Shown here: positions 11,371-18,675 of the stretch, piece by piece
Layout of the letters: each line of letters opens with the position of its first letter
How positions within the stretch are numbered: position 1 is the first letter of the stretch
Origin: DATKPC01 sp035524275
GTDB taxonomy: Bacteria > Pseudomonadota > Gammaproteobacteria > Burkholderiales > Burkholderiaceae_F
NCBI GenBank assembly: GCA_035524275.1
Contig: DATKPC010000122.1
Coordinates: 1 to 64,000, forward strand
Length of the DNA stretch: 64,000 nucleotides
Reading direction: 5' to 3'
Notes under the pieces: generated by a model
Databases searched by the model: none
Told to the model about the DNA's origin: nothing
Seen by the model: the letters and a program-made list of their open reading frames with translations, nothing else
Made by a program: the position numbers and the translations under genes

Positions 11371-13257
11371 TCAGCGCGCCGCGCCGGCGATGCCGCCCTC
11401 GTCCAGGTATTCCGCGAATTCGGCGTGCAGCGCTTCGCGTCCCTCGGCGTCGCTCGAGGCGACGTAGACCCGGTCCAGGTCCAGCAGGTAGAGCAGGCTG
11501 CGCGTGCGCACCAGCGCGCTCGTCGTCGCGTGCGGGCGCAGCACCGCGATGGCGTCCCGGAAGCAACGCTTCGCCGCTTCGTAGCGGTGCCGCGCCGCGT
11601 CGACGCTGCAGAGGTCGTGCATCGACTGCGCGAGATCGGTATCGAAGCGCGCCGGATCCGCGGCCGCCAGGCGGCGGTTGATCGCGAGCCCTTCGGCGAA
11701 CGCCTTTTCGGCCTCGTCCGCCCGCCCGGTCCGCAGGTAGAGGTCGCCCAGGCTGCCCAGCGCGCGCGCGAGGTCGGGCTCGAAATACCCCGGGTCGTCG
11801 GCGGCGAGCAGGCGCAGGACATCGCGCGCTCCGACCTGCTGGCGCTCGGCGATCGAGGCCGCCGGCTGCGTCCGGCGCGGCAGCCCGCGCAGCGCCTCGA
11901 GGGTCCGCACGAGCTGGGGTCCGTAGGCCGTCGGATCGCTTCGCGCAAGGTCCAGCAGCGCGTCGCGCTCGTCCGACCAGCTCGCCTCCGCGTCGGAGTC
12001 GCGTCCGACCGCTCGATAGTAGTCGCCCAGGCGACCGAGCGTCGTCGCGAGGCCGGGCTCGAAGGCGGCGGCATTTGCCGCTGCCAGTCGCCGACGGATC
12101 CCCCGCGCCTCGGTCCACGCGTCCTCCGGTGTCGGCTCCGACGCCCCTTCGCGCGCGGCACCGGCATCGGCGGCAAGGTCGCCGAGCGCGTCGAGGACGT
12201 CGGCGAGGGCCGGATCGAAGACCTCCGGCGTCCCGGCAGCCAGCCGGCGCAGGATGTCACGCGCCTCGACCAGTGCGGCGCGCGCCTCTGCCGGGCGCCC
12301 GTCGGCACGCTGCAGGATGCCGATCTCGGCGAGGATGCGGGCGCGACGCTCCAGGCGTTCGCTCGGCTGGTCGGTCGAGGCCGCGGCGGCGTCCAGCGCA
12401 TCCTGCGCGATGCGGATCCCCTTCCCCGGCCTGCCGCTGCGCCGCAGGAACCCCAGTTCGGCAGCCAGGTAGTCGAGATCGTCCGGAACCCAGCCGTGCG
12501 CCTTCGCGTAGAGGGCTTCGGTGCCGACCTTTTCGGCGCCGGCCGCCGCATCCGTCAGGTCGTGGACCTGGGCGTCGCGCAGGGCCGTCAGCGCGGCGAG
12601 CGCCGTATCGCCCTGCTCCTGCGCGGCCAACTGCGAGTCGAGTATCGCGGCCGCCTCCTCGAGGCGGAAGGCGGCGACAAGGTCGTAGGCCTGGCGCGAT
12701 GCCAGGTCCTGCCCCGGCAACAGGATCCAGCGGTCGAAGAGCTCGAGGTAACGACGGCGCCAGTCGACGATGGCGGACGAAAACGCGTTCGCGTCCGCGG
12801 CCCGCGCCGCCGCGGAGGCCAGCACGCGGACCAGGGCGACGAGCGTGGCCCGATCATCGGCGCCGGCTCCCGATTCGACGGGCGTCGCCGCGCGCGACGG
12901 CGAGTCCCCGGGCCGGGCGTCCCCGTGCCGCACATCGCCGGGCGGCAGGTCGACGGCCCTGGCCGCCCTGACCGCAGCGGCCGCGCGCAAGGCGGCGAGC
13001 GTCCTGTCGGCGGCGTGGACGACCGACCGCATCGCGCTGTCGTCGGCACCGACGCGATCCTGGAAGCCGCGCAGCGCAGCGATCAGCGGCGCGACCGCAT
13101 CGGCTTCTTCGGTGCAACCGGCCATCAGCGTGCCGGCCGCGTAGACGACGGCGTCGCGGCAGCCGTCCGGGATCGTTCGCTCCGTCGCCGCAGCAGAGGC
13201 GCAGGCGACGAGCGCGCAGGCAACGAGCGCGCAGGCAACGGGAATTCGCCGGCGCAT
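11371..13257 (-). CDS. Exported TPR-repeat protein
   Basis: Roughly 628 residues with an N-terminal signal peptide (RRRIPVACALVACALVACASAAA) whose hydrophobic core is built from tandem ALVAC units. The central and C-terminal parts contain degenerate tetratricopeptide units of 50-60 residues with the pattern RRLAAxxPxxFxPxLAxxLxxLGDLY...GRxxEAE, a protein-protein interaction scaffold. A GTG 21 bases upstream (13278) is an alternative start; neither has a strong ribosome binding site. It follows the SCO-like gene after about 50 bases on the same strand, so it may be the last gene of the nirK transcript. Periplasmic location is inferred; no enzyme domain is seen. Confidence 0.7.
   Translation of the reverse strand: MRRRIPVACALVACALVACASAAATERTIPDGCRDAVVYAAGTLMAGCTEEADAVAPLIAALRGFQDRVGADDSAMRSVVHAADRTLAALRAAAAVRAARAVDLPPGDVRHGDARPGDSPSRAATPVESGAGADDRATLVALVRVLASAAARAADANAFSSAIVDWRRRYLELFDRWILLPGQDLASRQAYDLVAAFRLEEAAAILDSQLAAQEQGDTALAALTALRDAQVHDLTDAAAGAEKVGTEALYAKAHGWVPDDLDYLAAELGFLRRSGRPGKGIRIAQDALDAAAASTDQPSERLERRARILAEIGILQRADGRPAEARAALVEARDILRRLAAGTPEVFDPALADVLDALGDLAADAGAAREGASEPTPEDAWTEARGIRRRLAAANAAAFEPGLATTLGRLGDYYRAVGRDSDAEASWSDERDALLDLARSDPTAYGPQLVRTLEALRGLPRRTQPAASIAERQQVGARDVLRLLAADDPGYFEPDLARALGSLGDLYLRTGRADEAEKAFAEGLAINRRLAAADPARFDTDLAQSMHDLCSVDAARHRYEAAKRCFRDAIAVLRPHATTSALVRTRSLLYLLDLDRVYVASSDAEGREALHAEFAEYLDEGGIAGAAR
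13199..13240. repeat. 15-bp in-frame minisatellite in a signal peptide
   Basis: About 2.8 copies of the 15-bp unit GCGCAGGCAACGAGC (first copy with one mismatch), encoding repeated Ala-Leu-Val-Ala-Cys on the minus strand inside the signal peptide of the TPR protein. Gain or loss of a unit changes the hydrophobic core by five residues without shifting frame. Confidence 0.8.
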
Positions 13258-13311
13258 CGCCGGATGCAGGATGTGCACGTGGCTGTCGGGTGGCCGCGCG
13301 CCCTGCCGCCG

Positions 13312-13923
13312 TCAGGCGCGACGTTCGAGTTCCTTCTTCAGCGGCTGCATCAATTGCGGGTCGATGGCGCCCAGCTTCCCGCTACGGGCGACGATGCGTC
13401 CCTCGCCGTCGAGCAGTTCGATGCTCGTCGAGTGGTTGAATTCGCCGCTCGCGAGACGCCGATACTGTACGCCAAGCAGCGCGGCGAGCTTGCGGGTGTC
13501 CACCTCATCCGCACGGACGAGCGTCCAGCGGTCATCGCAGCCGTGCGCCTTCGCGGTCCGCTTCAGGACCTCGACGCTGTCGCGGGCCGGATCGAAGCTG
13601 GCCATCAGGACGCGGATGCGCCGGCGGCCAGCCGCGGGCAGCGCGTCGACCGTCTGCCGGATCGTCTCGAAGATCATCGGGCACACCATCTCGCACGAGC
13701 TGTAGAACATGCTGGCGAGAACGGGGTTCCCGCGCAGCGATGCGAGATCGAACGGGCGACCGTCCTGGTCGAGCAGCGCCGGATGCAGCTGGTAGATCGA
13801 GTTGCCCGGCAGCGGAATCTCGGCGCCGGCGGCACGCGGAAGTGCGGACGCCCAGGGGGCCGACAGCGCGATGCCGAGGCGCGCCAGCGCGCGCCGGCGC
13901 GAGGGATCGTGGATCGTTTTCAT
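13312..13923 (-). CDS. SCO1/SenC family periplasmic copper/thiol protein
   Basis: A 203-residue thioredoxin-fold protein of the SCO1/SenC family, which binds copper and helps metallate cupredoxin or CuA centres, or acts as a thiol-disulfide reductase. The CxxxC motif (Cys77-EMV-Cys81) and the distal copper ligand His164 (FNHSTSIELLD) are present. The N-terminus has SRRRALARLG before a hydrophobic stretch, compatible with Tat export. The start ATG overlaps the upstream gene's stop as ATGA and has GGAGA behind it. Position after nirK suggests copper loading of the nitrite reductase or an oxidase; this role is inferred from context. Confidence 0.85.
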   Translation of the reverse strand: MKTIHDPSRRRALARLGIALSAPWASALPRAAGAEIPLPGNSIYQLHPALLDQDGRPFDLASLRGNPVLASMFYSSCEMVCPMIFETIRQTVDALPAAGRRRIRVLMASFDPARDSVEVLKRTAKAHGCDDRWTLVRADEVDTRKLAALLGVQYRRLASGEFNHSTSIELLDGEGRIVARSGKLGAIDPQLMQPLKKELERRA

Positions 13924-14750
13924 GGTTTCTCCGGAATCGAGCGGGCGCAGCGGAAGCCCAGGCTGGCGGTCGTATCGGCGGCCACCAGCGACGACAGCAG
14001 CGCGATGCGCATCAGGACCGCGTAGCTGTCGCGATCGAGCACGCTGATCGCTCCGGCGCCGCAGAACTTCAGCAGGTCGGGGTCGCCCTGCGTGCGACTG
14101 TCGCCGGCGATGAACAGCGCGTTGAAGTCCTCGACCCATTCCCAGACGACGCCGTGCAGGTCCCGCACGCCGTAGGCGTTCGGCGCGCCTCCGACGGCCG
14201 GCAGGCCGGCGGACGCCGGCTGCTCGTACCACGTGAGGATTCTTTGCCGCCACTGGGGATCGGACCTCGCATCGCGCCGCGTCTCGTCGGCCGCCGCCGC
14301 GTACTCCCACTCGAGCCATGTGGGCAGGCGCGCGCCCTCGCTTTCGCAGAATGCCCGCGCGGCGAACCAGCTGACGTTCGTGACCGGTCGATCAGCGCCG
14401 GCGAGCGAGGCGAGTTGCAGCGGCGACCGCCAGTCGGCGAGGTAGCGTGCGTCGACGAAGACCTCCGGCGCGGCGCCTCTGCGCCATTCGGGATGCGTCA
14501 CGACGAAGGCGAGAAACTCGGCCGCGGTGACCGGCTCGACCCGCAACGCGAAGCGCGCGACGTCCACCGGCGTCGATGCGGTCGGCGAGTTGCCCTGCGG
14601 CAGGACGCTTTCGAACGTGCCGCCCGGCAGCGCGACGTAGGCCGGCGCCGCCGAAGCCGGCACGCCGGCCACGCCCAGCACCGAGGCCGCGCCGATCGCC
14701 GCGGCCCGCAGCCGGGCCCGGCCCATGCGAATGGCCATGGCGCGCCTCAT
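13920..14750 (-). CDS. nirV: Formylglycine-generating-enzyme-like (SUMF1/NirV-type) exported protein
   Basis: About 276 residues with a signal peptide (GAASVLGVAGVPASA) and a SUMF1/FGE-type C-type-lectin-like fold: VEPVTAAEFLAFVVTHPEW, RPVTNVSWFAARAFCESEGARLPTWLEWEYAA, NAYGVRDLHGVVWEWVEDF and the terminal GFRCAR. NirV genes of this family are known next to nirK in several denitrifiers, where their exact role is unsettled. The true formylglycine enzyme's paired catalytic cysteines are not clearly present, so sulfatase activation is unlikely. It lies 42 bases after nirK and overlaps the SCO-like gene by 4 bases, showing an operon. A GTG at 14756 is an alternative start. Confidence 0.75.
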   Translation of the reverse strand: MRRAMAIRMGRARLRAAAIGAASVLGVAGVPASAAPAYVALPGGTFESVLPQGNSPTASTPVDVARFALRVEPVTAAEFLAFVVTHPEWRRGAAPEVFVDARYLADWRSPLQLASLAGADRPVTNVSWFAARAFCESEGARLPTWLEWEYAAAADETRRDARSDPQWRQRILTWYEQPASAGLPAVGGAPNAYGVRDLHGVVWEWVEDFNALFIAGDSRTQGDPDLLKFCGAGAISVLDRDSYAVLMRIALLSSLVAADTTASLGFRCARSIPEKP

Positions 14751-14792
14751 GGCCACGACCGGTCGCCCCGCAGCGTCACTGCGGCGCCGACG

Positions 14793-16292
14793 TCAGTGTG
14801 CGGCAGGCGCGGCGGCACCGGCGACGGCTGCGGCGCGCTGCGCCTTGACGTCGTCGGCCGCGACCCGCCCCCCGGCATTGCCCCAGCTGTTCACGACGTA
14901 GGTCAGGATGTTCGCGATCTCGTCGTCGTTGAGCTGGTTCATCGGCGGCATGACAGAGTTGTACTCGCTGCCGTTGACGGTGACCTTGCCGTTGAATCCC
15001 TTCAGCACGATGCCGACTGCGCGCTTGAGGTCCGCCGCGAGGAAGTCCGACTTCGCCAGGGGCGGGAACACGCCCGGCAGGCCGCCGCCGTTGCTCTGGT
15101 GGCAGACGGAGCAGGTGCCGGCGAAGAGCGCTTCGCCGGCGCGGACCTGGTCCTCCAGCGACAGCGCGCCCTTTTCCGATGCCGTCGTCGCCTGCGCCAC
15201 CGCATTCAGGTTCGGTGCCGCGCGGTCCCCGAGGTACACGGCGTCGACTTCCTTGCCGGAGTAGATCGCCTTGTCGGCATCGCCATCCACCTTCAGGATC
15301 GCCAGCGCGCCCTTGTTGAACGCGCGGAAGATCGAATGGTCGACGAGCACGTAGCTTCCGGGCACGCGCGTGCGGAATTCCGCGATGGCCGCGCCGCCGG
15401 CCGGTATCAGCGTCGTCTGCACGTTGCTCTGCATGTTCGTGCCGCCTTCGAACCGCACCTTGTCGAAGATCGCGCCGATGACATGGAAGCTCGAGACGAG
15501 GTTCGGGCCGCCGTTGCCGACGAACAGCCGCACCGTCTCGTTGACGTTGGCGTGCAGCGCCTTGTCGCCCGTCAGCGATCCTTCGGCACCATTGAACAGC
15601 ACGTAGGTCGGCCGTTCGTCGATCGCCTTCTCCATGTCGAACGGCTGGTTGCCCTTCTCGCGATACTTTCCGGTCGTGTAGAAGTCGCCCTGCATCACGT
15701 AGTACTCGTGGTCGACCTTCGGAAGCCCCTGCGGCGGCTCGACCAGGATCAGCCCGTACATGCCATTGGCCACGTGCATGCCGACCGGCGCGGTGGCGCA
15801 GTGGTACACGTAGATGCCTTCGTTGAGCGCCTTGAACGTGAACTGCGATTCATGGCCCGGCGCGGTGAAGCTCGATGCTGCGCCTCCCCCCGGGCCGGTC
15901 ACGCCGTGCAGGTCGATGTTGTGCGGCATCTTGTTCGCCGGATTGTTCTTCAGGTGGAACTCGACCGTATCGCCCTGGCGCACGCGGATGAAACTGCCGG
16001 GAACCGTCCCGCCGAACGTCCAGAACGTGTAGGTCACGCCCTCGGAGATCGGCATCTGCTTTTCGACGACCTCGAGTTCGACGATGACTTTCGCCGGATA
16101 GTGGCGCGCCACCGGAGGCGGCACGTTCGGCGGGCTGGTCAGCACCGCATGGATCGGCGGGCCCTGCGGAGGACCGAAATCCCCGGCACCGGCCCTGGAC
16201 GTCGCGGCCATCAGCGGCGCAGACAGGCCGACCAGGCATCCGAGCGCCAGCGCGCCGCGGCGCACGTGGTCGACGATCGTCGGGTACGTCAT
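14793..16292 (-). CDS. nirK: Copper nitrite reductase with C-terminal cytochrome c domain
   Basis: Periplasmic NO-forming nitrite reductase of denitrification. A signal peptide (about 1-30) precedes two cupredoxin domains and a fused class I cytochrome c, the three-domain layout known from Ralstonia pickettii. Type 1 copper ligands are His124, Cys165, His173 and Met178; type 2 ligands are His129, His164 and His319; the catalytic Asp127 and His270 are in place. The haem site is Cys394-SV-Cys397-His398 with a likely axial Met at 448 or 451 (SVMPPM). The tethered haem should deliver electrons directly. The start ATG has GGGGTG 6 bases upstream. It heads the unit with the NirV-like and SCO-like genes. 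Confidence 0.95.
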   Translation of the reverse strand: MTYPTIVDHVRRGALALGCLVGLSAPLMAATSRAGAGDFGPPQGPPIHAVLTSPPNVPPPVARHYPAKVIVELEVVEKQMPISEGVTYTFWTFGGTVPGSFIRVRQGDTVEFHLKNNPANKMPHNIDLHGVTGPGGGAASSFTAPGHESQFTFKALNEGIYVYHCATAPVGMHVANGMYGLILVEPPQGLPKVDHEYYVMQGDFYTTGKYREKGNQPFDMEKAIDERPTYVLFNGAEGSLTGDKALHANVNETVRLFVGNGGPNLVSSFHVIGAIFDKVRFEGGTNMQSNVQTTLIPAGGAAIAEFRTRVPGSYVLVDHSIFRAFNKGALAILKVDGDADKAIYSGKEVDAVYLGDRAAPNLNAVAQATTASEKGALSLEDQVRAGEALFAGTCSVCHQSNGGGLPGVFPPLAKSDFLAADLKRAVGIVLKGFNGKVTVNGSEYNSVMPPMNQLNDDEIANILTYVVNSWGNAGGRVAADDVKAQRAAAVAGAAAPAAH

Positions 16293-16318
16293 GGATTCAC
16301 CCCAGTTCGAGAGCGGAT

Positions 16319-16341
16319 AAGGTATATATGCAATGAATCTT
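16319..16341 (-). promoter_or_regulatory. NsrR-like NO-responsive operator at nirK
   Basis: A 23-bp imperfect palindrome (starting AAGGTATAT, ending ATGAATCTT) matches the published NsrR consensus AAGATGCATTT-N-AAATGCATCTT at 16 of 23 positions, including both ends. It sits inside a longer perfect inverted repeat, CGGATAAG at 16314-16321 and CTTATCCG at 16339-16346. It overlaps the predicted -10 and start of transcription, as expected for a repressor. NsrR control of nirK/aniA is known in other betaproteobacteria. Confidence 0.6.
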
Positions 16342-16342
16342 A
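16337..16342 (-). promoter_or_regulatory. Predicted nirK -10 element (TAAGAT)
   Basis: TAAGAT on the minus strand occupies -12 to -7 if the FNR-type box is centred at -41.5, putting the start of transcription at 16330, 38 bases before the nirK ATG. No -35 hexamer is needed for such an activated promoter. Confidence 0.5.
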
Positions 16343-16364
16343 TCCGTCGCCGCGCGGGCGGGAC

Positions 16365-16378
16365 TTGACGCGGGTCAA
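16365..16378. promoter_or_regulatory. FNR/NNR-family activator box upstream of nirK
   Basis: A perfect palindrome TTGAC-GCGG-GTCAA, fitting the CRP/FNR-superfamily (FNR, DNR, NnrR) pattern TTGAN6TCAA. Its centre lies 41.5 bases from the start of transcription implied by the TAAGAT -10, the exact geometry of class II activation. The regulator itself is not in the window. Confidence 0.7.
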
Positions 16379-16457
16379 TCCGAGACGATGAACGGCAATC
16401 CAGCGCGTCGCTGCGACGGCGCCCCGACGCGGACCCGCCGCAACGCGGAGACCGCCG

Positions 16458-17048
16458 TCAGAACGGCTGGTCGGCTTCGAACGGCAGCGTCGTGTCGGGC
16501 CCGATATCGCTGTCGTCTGCTCCGTCGGAATGCCGGCACGCCGCTTCGCCCGGCCGCGCATCGACGACGTCGGGCGAACCGGCGAGGCGCTGCTGCAGGG
16601 CCTCCCAGAGTGCCTGCGCGGCGGCGAGAAGCGCCGTGGCACGGCTGGAGTCATCGAATGGCGAGCCCGGTATCGGCCATTGATGAGCCCGTGCGAGCAG
16701 CATCCAGCCGGCAAGCAGGCGATCGTGCTGCGGCAGCTTCGGATCCAGCGCGCCGAATGCGGTGTCGTAAGTGACCTGCAGCAGGTTGCGGTGGCCTTCC
16801 GGACCGCGTGTCGCGGCAGCCGCCTCGCCGGCGCCCGCCGAACCGGCGCCGCGCGTTTCCAGCTGCGACAGCATCACGACGGCGTGGCTGATCTCCTCCA
16901 GCTGCTCGCAGGCGCGCTGCGCGGCTTCGGCCGGCGGCAGCGGCGAGCGCTCCAGCGCGGGTTTCACGACCAGGTCCGACCGCGTCCTGAGCCGATGCAT
17001 CACGGCGTCCAGGTGCGCGCGGACGACGTTGCGCTCCATACGTTCCAT
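16458..17048 (-). CDS. Hypothetical protein
   Basis: Unrecognised 196-residue protein, mostly helical and Ala-rich, with no signal peptide or membrane segment. Visible segments include ERNVVRAHLDAVMHRLRTRSDL, EQLEEISHAVVMLSQLE and PQHDRLLAGWMLLARAHQWP (given as descriptive pieces). The tail is acidic (DDSDIGPDTTLPFEADQPF). The ATG is preceded by AGGGG at 8 bases. It follows the next gene upstream by 41 bases on the same strand, so the two are probably co-transcribed. No function can be assigned. Confidence 0.55.
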   Translation of the reverse strand: MERMERNVVRAHLDAVMHRLRTRSDLVVKPALERSPLPPAEAAQRACEQLEEISHAVVMLSQLETRGAGSAGAGEAAAATRGPEGHRNLLQVTYDTAFGALDPKLPQHDRLLAGWMLLARAHQWPIPGSPFDDSSRATALLAAAQALWEALQQRLAGSPDVVDARPGEAACRHSDGADDSDIGPDTTLPFEADQPF

Positions 17049-17089
17049 CGCAGAGCCCCTGCTTTCCGGTGTTCGTGCGCGCGTCGCGA

Positions 17090-17842
17090 CTAGTCGGCGT
17101 CGCCGGCGACGTCGTCGTCGAGCTGCCGGCGGAAGGCCCGCAGCGTCGCGACGCTTCGCGCGCGCGGCGAGGCGCCGCGCGACAGCATCCGCTCCAGGCG
17201 CTCGTCGACGCGGCGCTTCAGCTCGTCGAGCGACGCGTCGCTCGAGATGCCTTCGTCGAGCAGCAGCGCAGCGACGCCGCGTGCCCGCATCAGCGTCCAG
17301 CGCGGAAGCGCGGCCGGCGCGCTCGACGACGCCTCGCCGAACTCGCCGGCCTCCCAGCGCGGAAGGTCTTCGCGCGCGAGGACCGCCACCTCCGGGTCGA
17401 CGCGCGCGACTTCCGCGAGCACCCTCGCGCCCAGCGTCAGCGAAAGCTGCAGCACGTCGCGCAATGCCTGCGGCTCGAAGATCCCCTCCTCGATCGGACT
17501 CGTCTCGGCGGCGCGCGCCAACTGCGCCAGCAGCCCGCGCTCATGCGGCGTCAGCCCGGCGCCGAATTCGCGCGGCGCCGCCTGCAGCAGGACGGTCTCG
17601 AAGCCGTCCGTGATCTCCAGGTCCGTTCCAGGCAGCAGATGGACGCCACGCAGGGCCTCGAAGCCGTGCAGCAGGAAACGAACGAAGACGGCCTGAGCGG
17701 CCTGCTTCGATGCGCACGTCCAGGAGGCGCTGCGATCCGGGAATGGGTTGGACAGCTCGGGCGCCGTGAAGAGCCGCGCGCGCTCGTCCATCGCGATGAC
17801 CGCGCGGGCCAGCGCGGCACGGCTGCGAACGTCGGGTTTCAT
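17090..17842 (-). CDS. Hypothetical protein
   Basis: Unrecognised 250-residue soluble protein without signal peptide. The start is the ATG giving MKPDVRSRAALAR, with GGAGGG 11 bases before it. The protein is helical and charged. Its middle (LTPHERGLLAQLARAAETSPIEEGIFEP) and C-terminus (LDELKRRVDERLERMLSRG) look like helical interaction segments. It probably forms a two-gene unit with the gene that follows it. The upstream space holds a TTTATCGA/TCGATAAA inverted repeat that could regulate it. Confidence 0.55.
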   Translation of the reverse strand: MKPDVRSRAALARAVIAMDERARLFTAPELSNPFPDRSASWTCASKQAAQAVFVRFLLHGFEALRGVHLLPGTDLEITDGFETVLLQAAPREFGAGLTPHERGLLAQLARAAETSPIEEGIFEPQALRDVLQLSLTLGARVLAEVARVDPEVAVLAREDLPRWEAGEFGEASSSAPAALPRWTLMRARGVAALLLDEGISSDASLDELKRRVDERLERMLSRGASPRARSVATLRAFRRQLDDDVAGDAD

Positions 17843-18177
17843 GATGGAAGCTTCCCTCCTGCTCGTCGATCGCCGTGGCCGGTCGAGACGGCCGGCCTTG
17901 GGCGACGCCGATGAAATCGTCAGGCCACTTTTTATCGAACGCCTGCCGCGCCGGGTCGCTCGATAAAGCCGGTGTTTCGCTCGCGAGGAAAAGCGAGGGG
18001 CGCGAGCCGTCGGCATGGCCGGGAAATCACGGCGAATTCGCGGCCCTCCGCCCCGCGCTGCGCGGGTTATCCCGAACCTGCCGCTCAAGGTTGAAGCGAC
18101 GGTGCCGATCCCATCGGCAGGGGGCGTGCGGCCGGGTGCTGCGTGCCGGCTTGTCGACCCACGATGGCGGACTGCGG
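17843..18177. other. Divergent intergenic region with an inverted repeat
   Basis: A 335-base stretch between two divergent unrecognised genes. It holds a perfect 8-bp inverted repeat, TTTATCGA at 17931-17938 and TCGATAAA at 17960-17967, in a locally AT-richer patch. No other gene or RNA is recognised. Confidence 0.5.
17931..17967. promoter_or_regulatory. Inverted repeat, possible operator
   Basis: TTTATCGA and its exact complement are separated by 21 bases, about two helical turns between arms, about 90 bases upstream of the leftward hypothetical gene. It stands out as AT-rich in a GC-rich region. A dimeric regulator site is one reading; chance is another. Confidence 0.3.
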
Positions 18178-18675
18178 ATGCGGATGGCTTGGCACTACAC
18201 GACCGGCGAGCGCTATGGGCAGATCCTGCACAGCGAGGCGATTCGTCCGGCGAAGGTCGGCCACTCGGCCGAGGAGCGCGCGATCGCGTGGTTCTCGGTG
18301 CGGCAGGACTTCGAGCCTTCGCTGCTGAAGCCGCTCGTGCTGGACTCCGGCGCCGTGCTGCACTTCACCGCCCTTCAACTGCGTGCGGTGAAGGGCGGAG
18401 TGTTCCGATTCGGCATCGCGGCGGAACACTTGATCCCGTGGCGCGGCGAGGCGCTGCGGCGGGTCGCGGGGCTGCACTACCTGGTTTCGCGCGCCCTCGA
18501 GCGGGACGGTGCTCGCCGCGGCGGCCGTCCGTGGGAATGGTACGGGTCGCTGGCTGCCGTGCCGGTCGCCTCGTGCGTGGTGGAATCGATGGACGAGGAC
18601 GGCGCGTGGCGGTCCTGCGCGACGGACGCGAATCGACCCTTCGCGGTGTCGAGCCCCGAGGCGGTGTCGCGTTAG
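18178..18675 (+). CDS. Hypothetical protein with N-terminal WHYTTG motif
   Basis: Unrecognised 165-residue soluble protein. The start is placed at ATG giving MRMAWHYTTGERYGQIL; a second ATG lies two codons on. The opening HYTTGxxxxxILxxxxIRPA and the following AWFSVRQDFEPS recall the N-terminal strand-helix pattern of small ADP-ribosyltransferase-fold proteins, which begin with a HxT/S segment, but no full catalytic triad can be shown. The C-terminal part is rich in Trp and Val. The stop overlaps the convergent downstream gene by 3 bases. Function unknown; the ART-fold idea is a weak inference. Confidence 0.55.
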   Translation: MRMAWHYTTGERYGQILHSEAIRPAKVGHSAEERAIAWFSVRQDFEPSLLKPLVLDSGAVLHFTALQLRAVKGGVFRFGIAAEHLIPWRGEALRRVAGLHYLVSRALERDGARRGGRPWEWYGSLAAVPVASCVVESMDEDGAWRSCATDANRPFAVSSPEAVSR

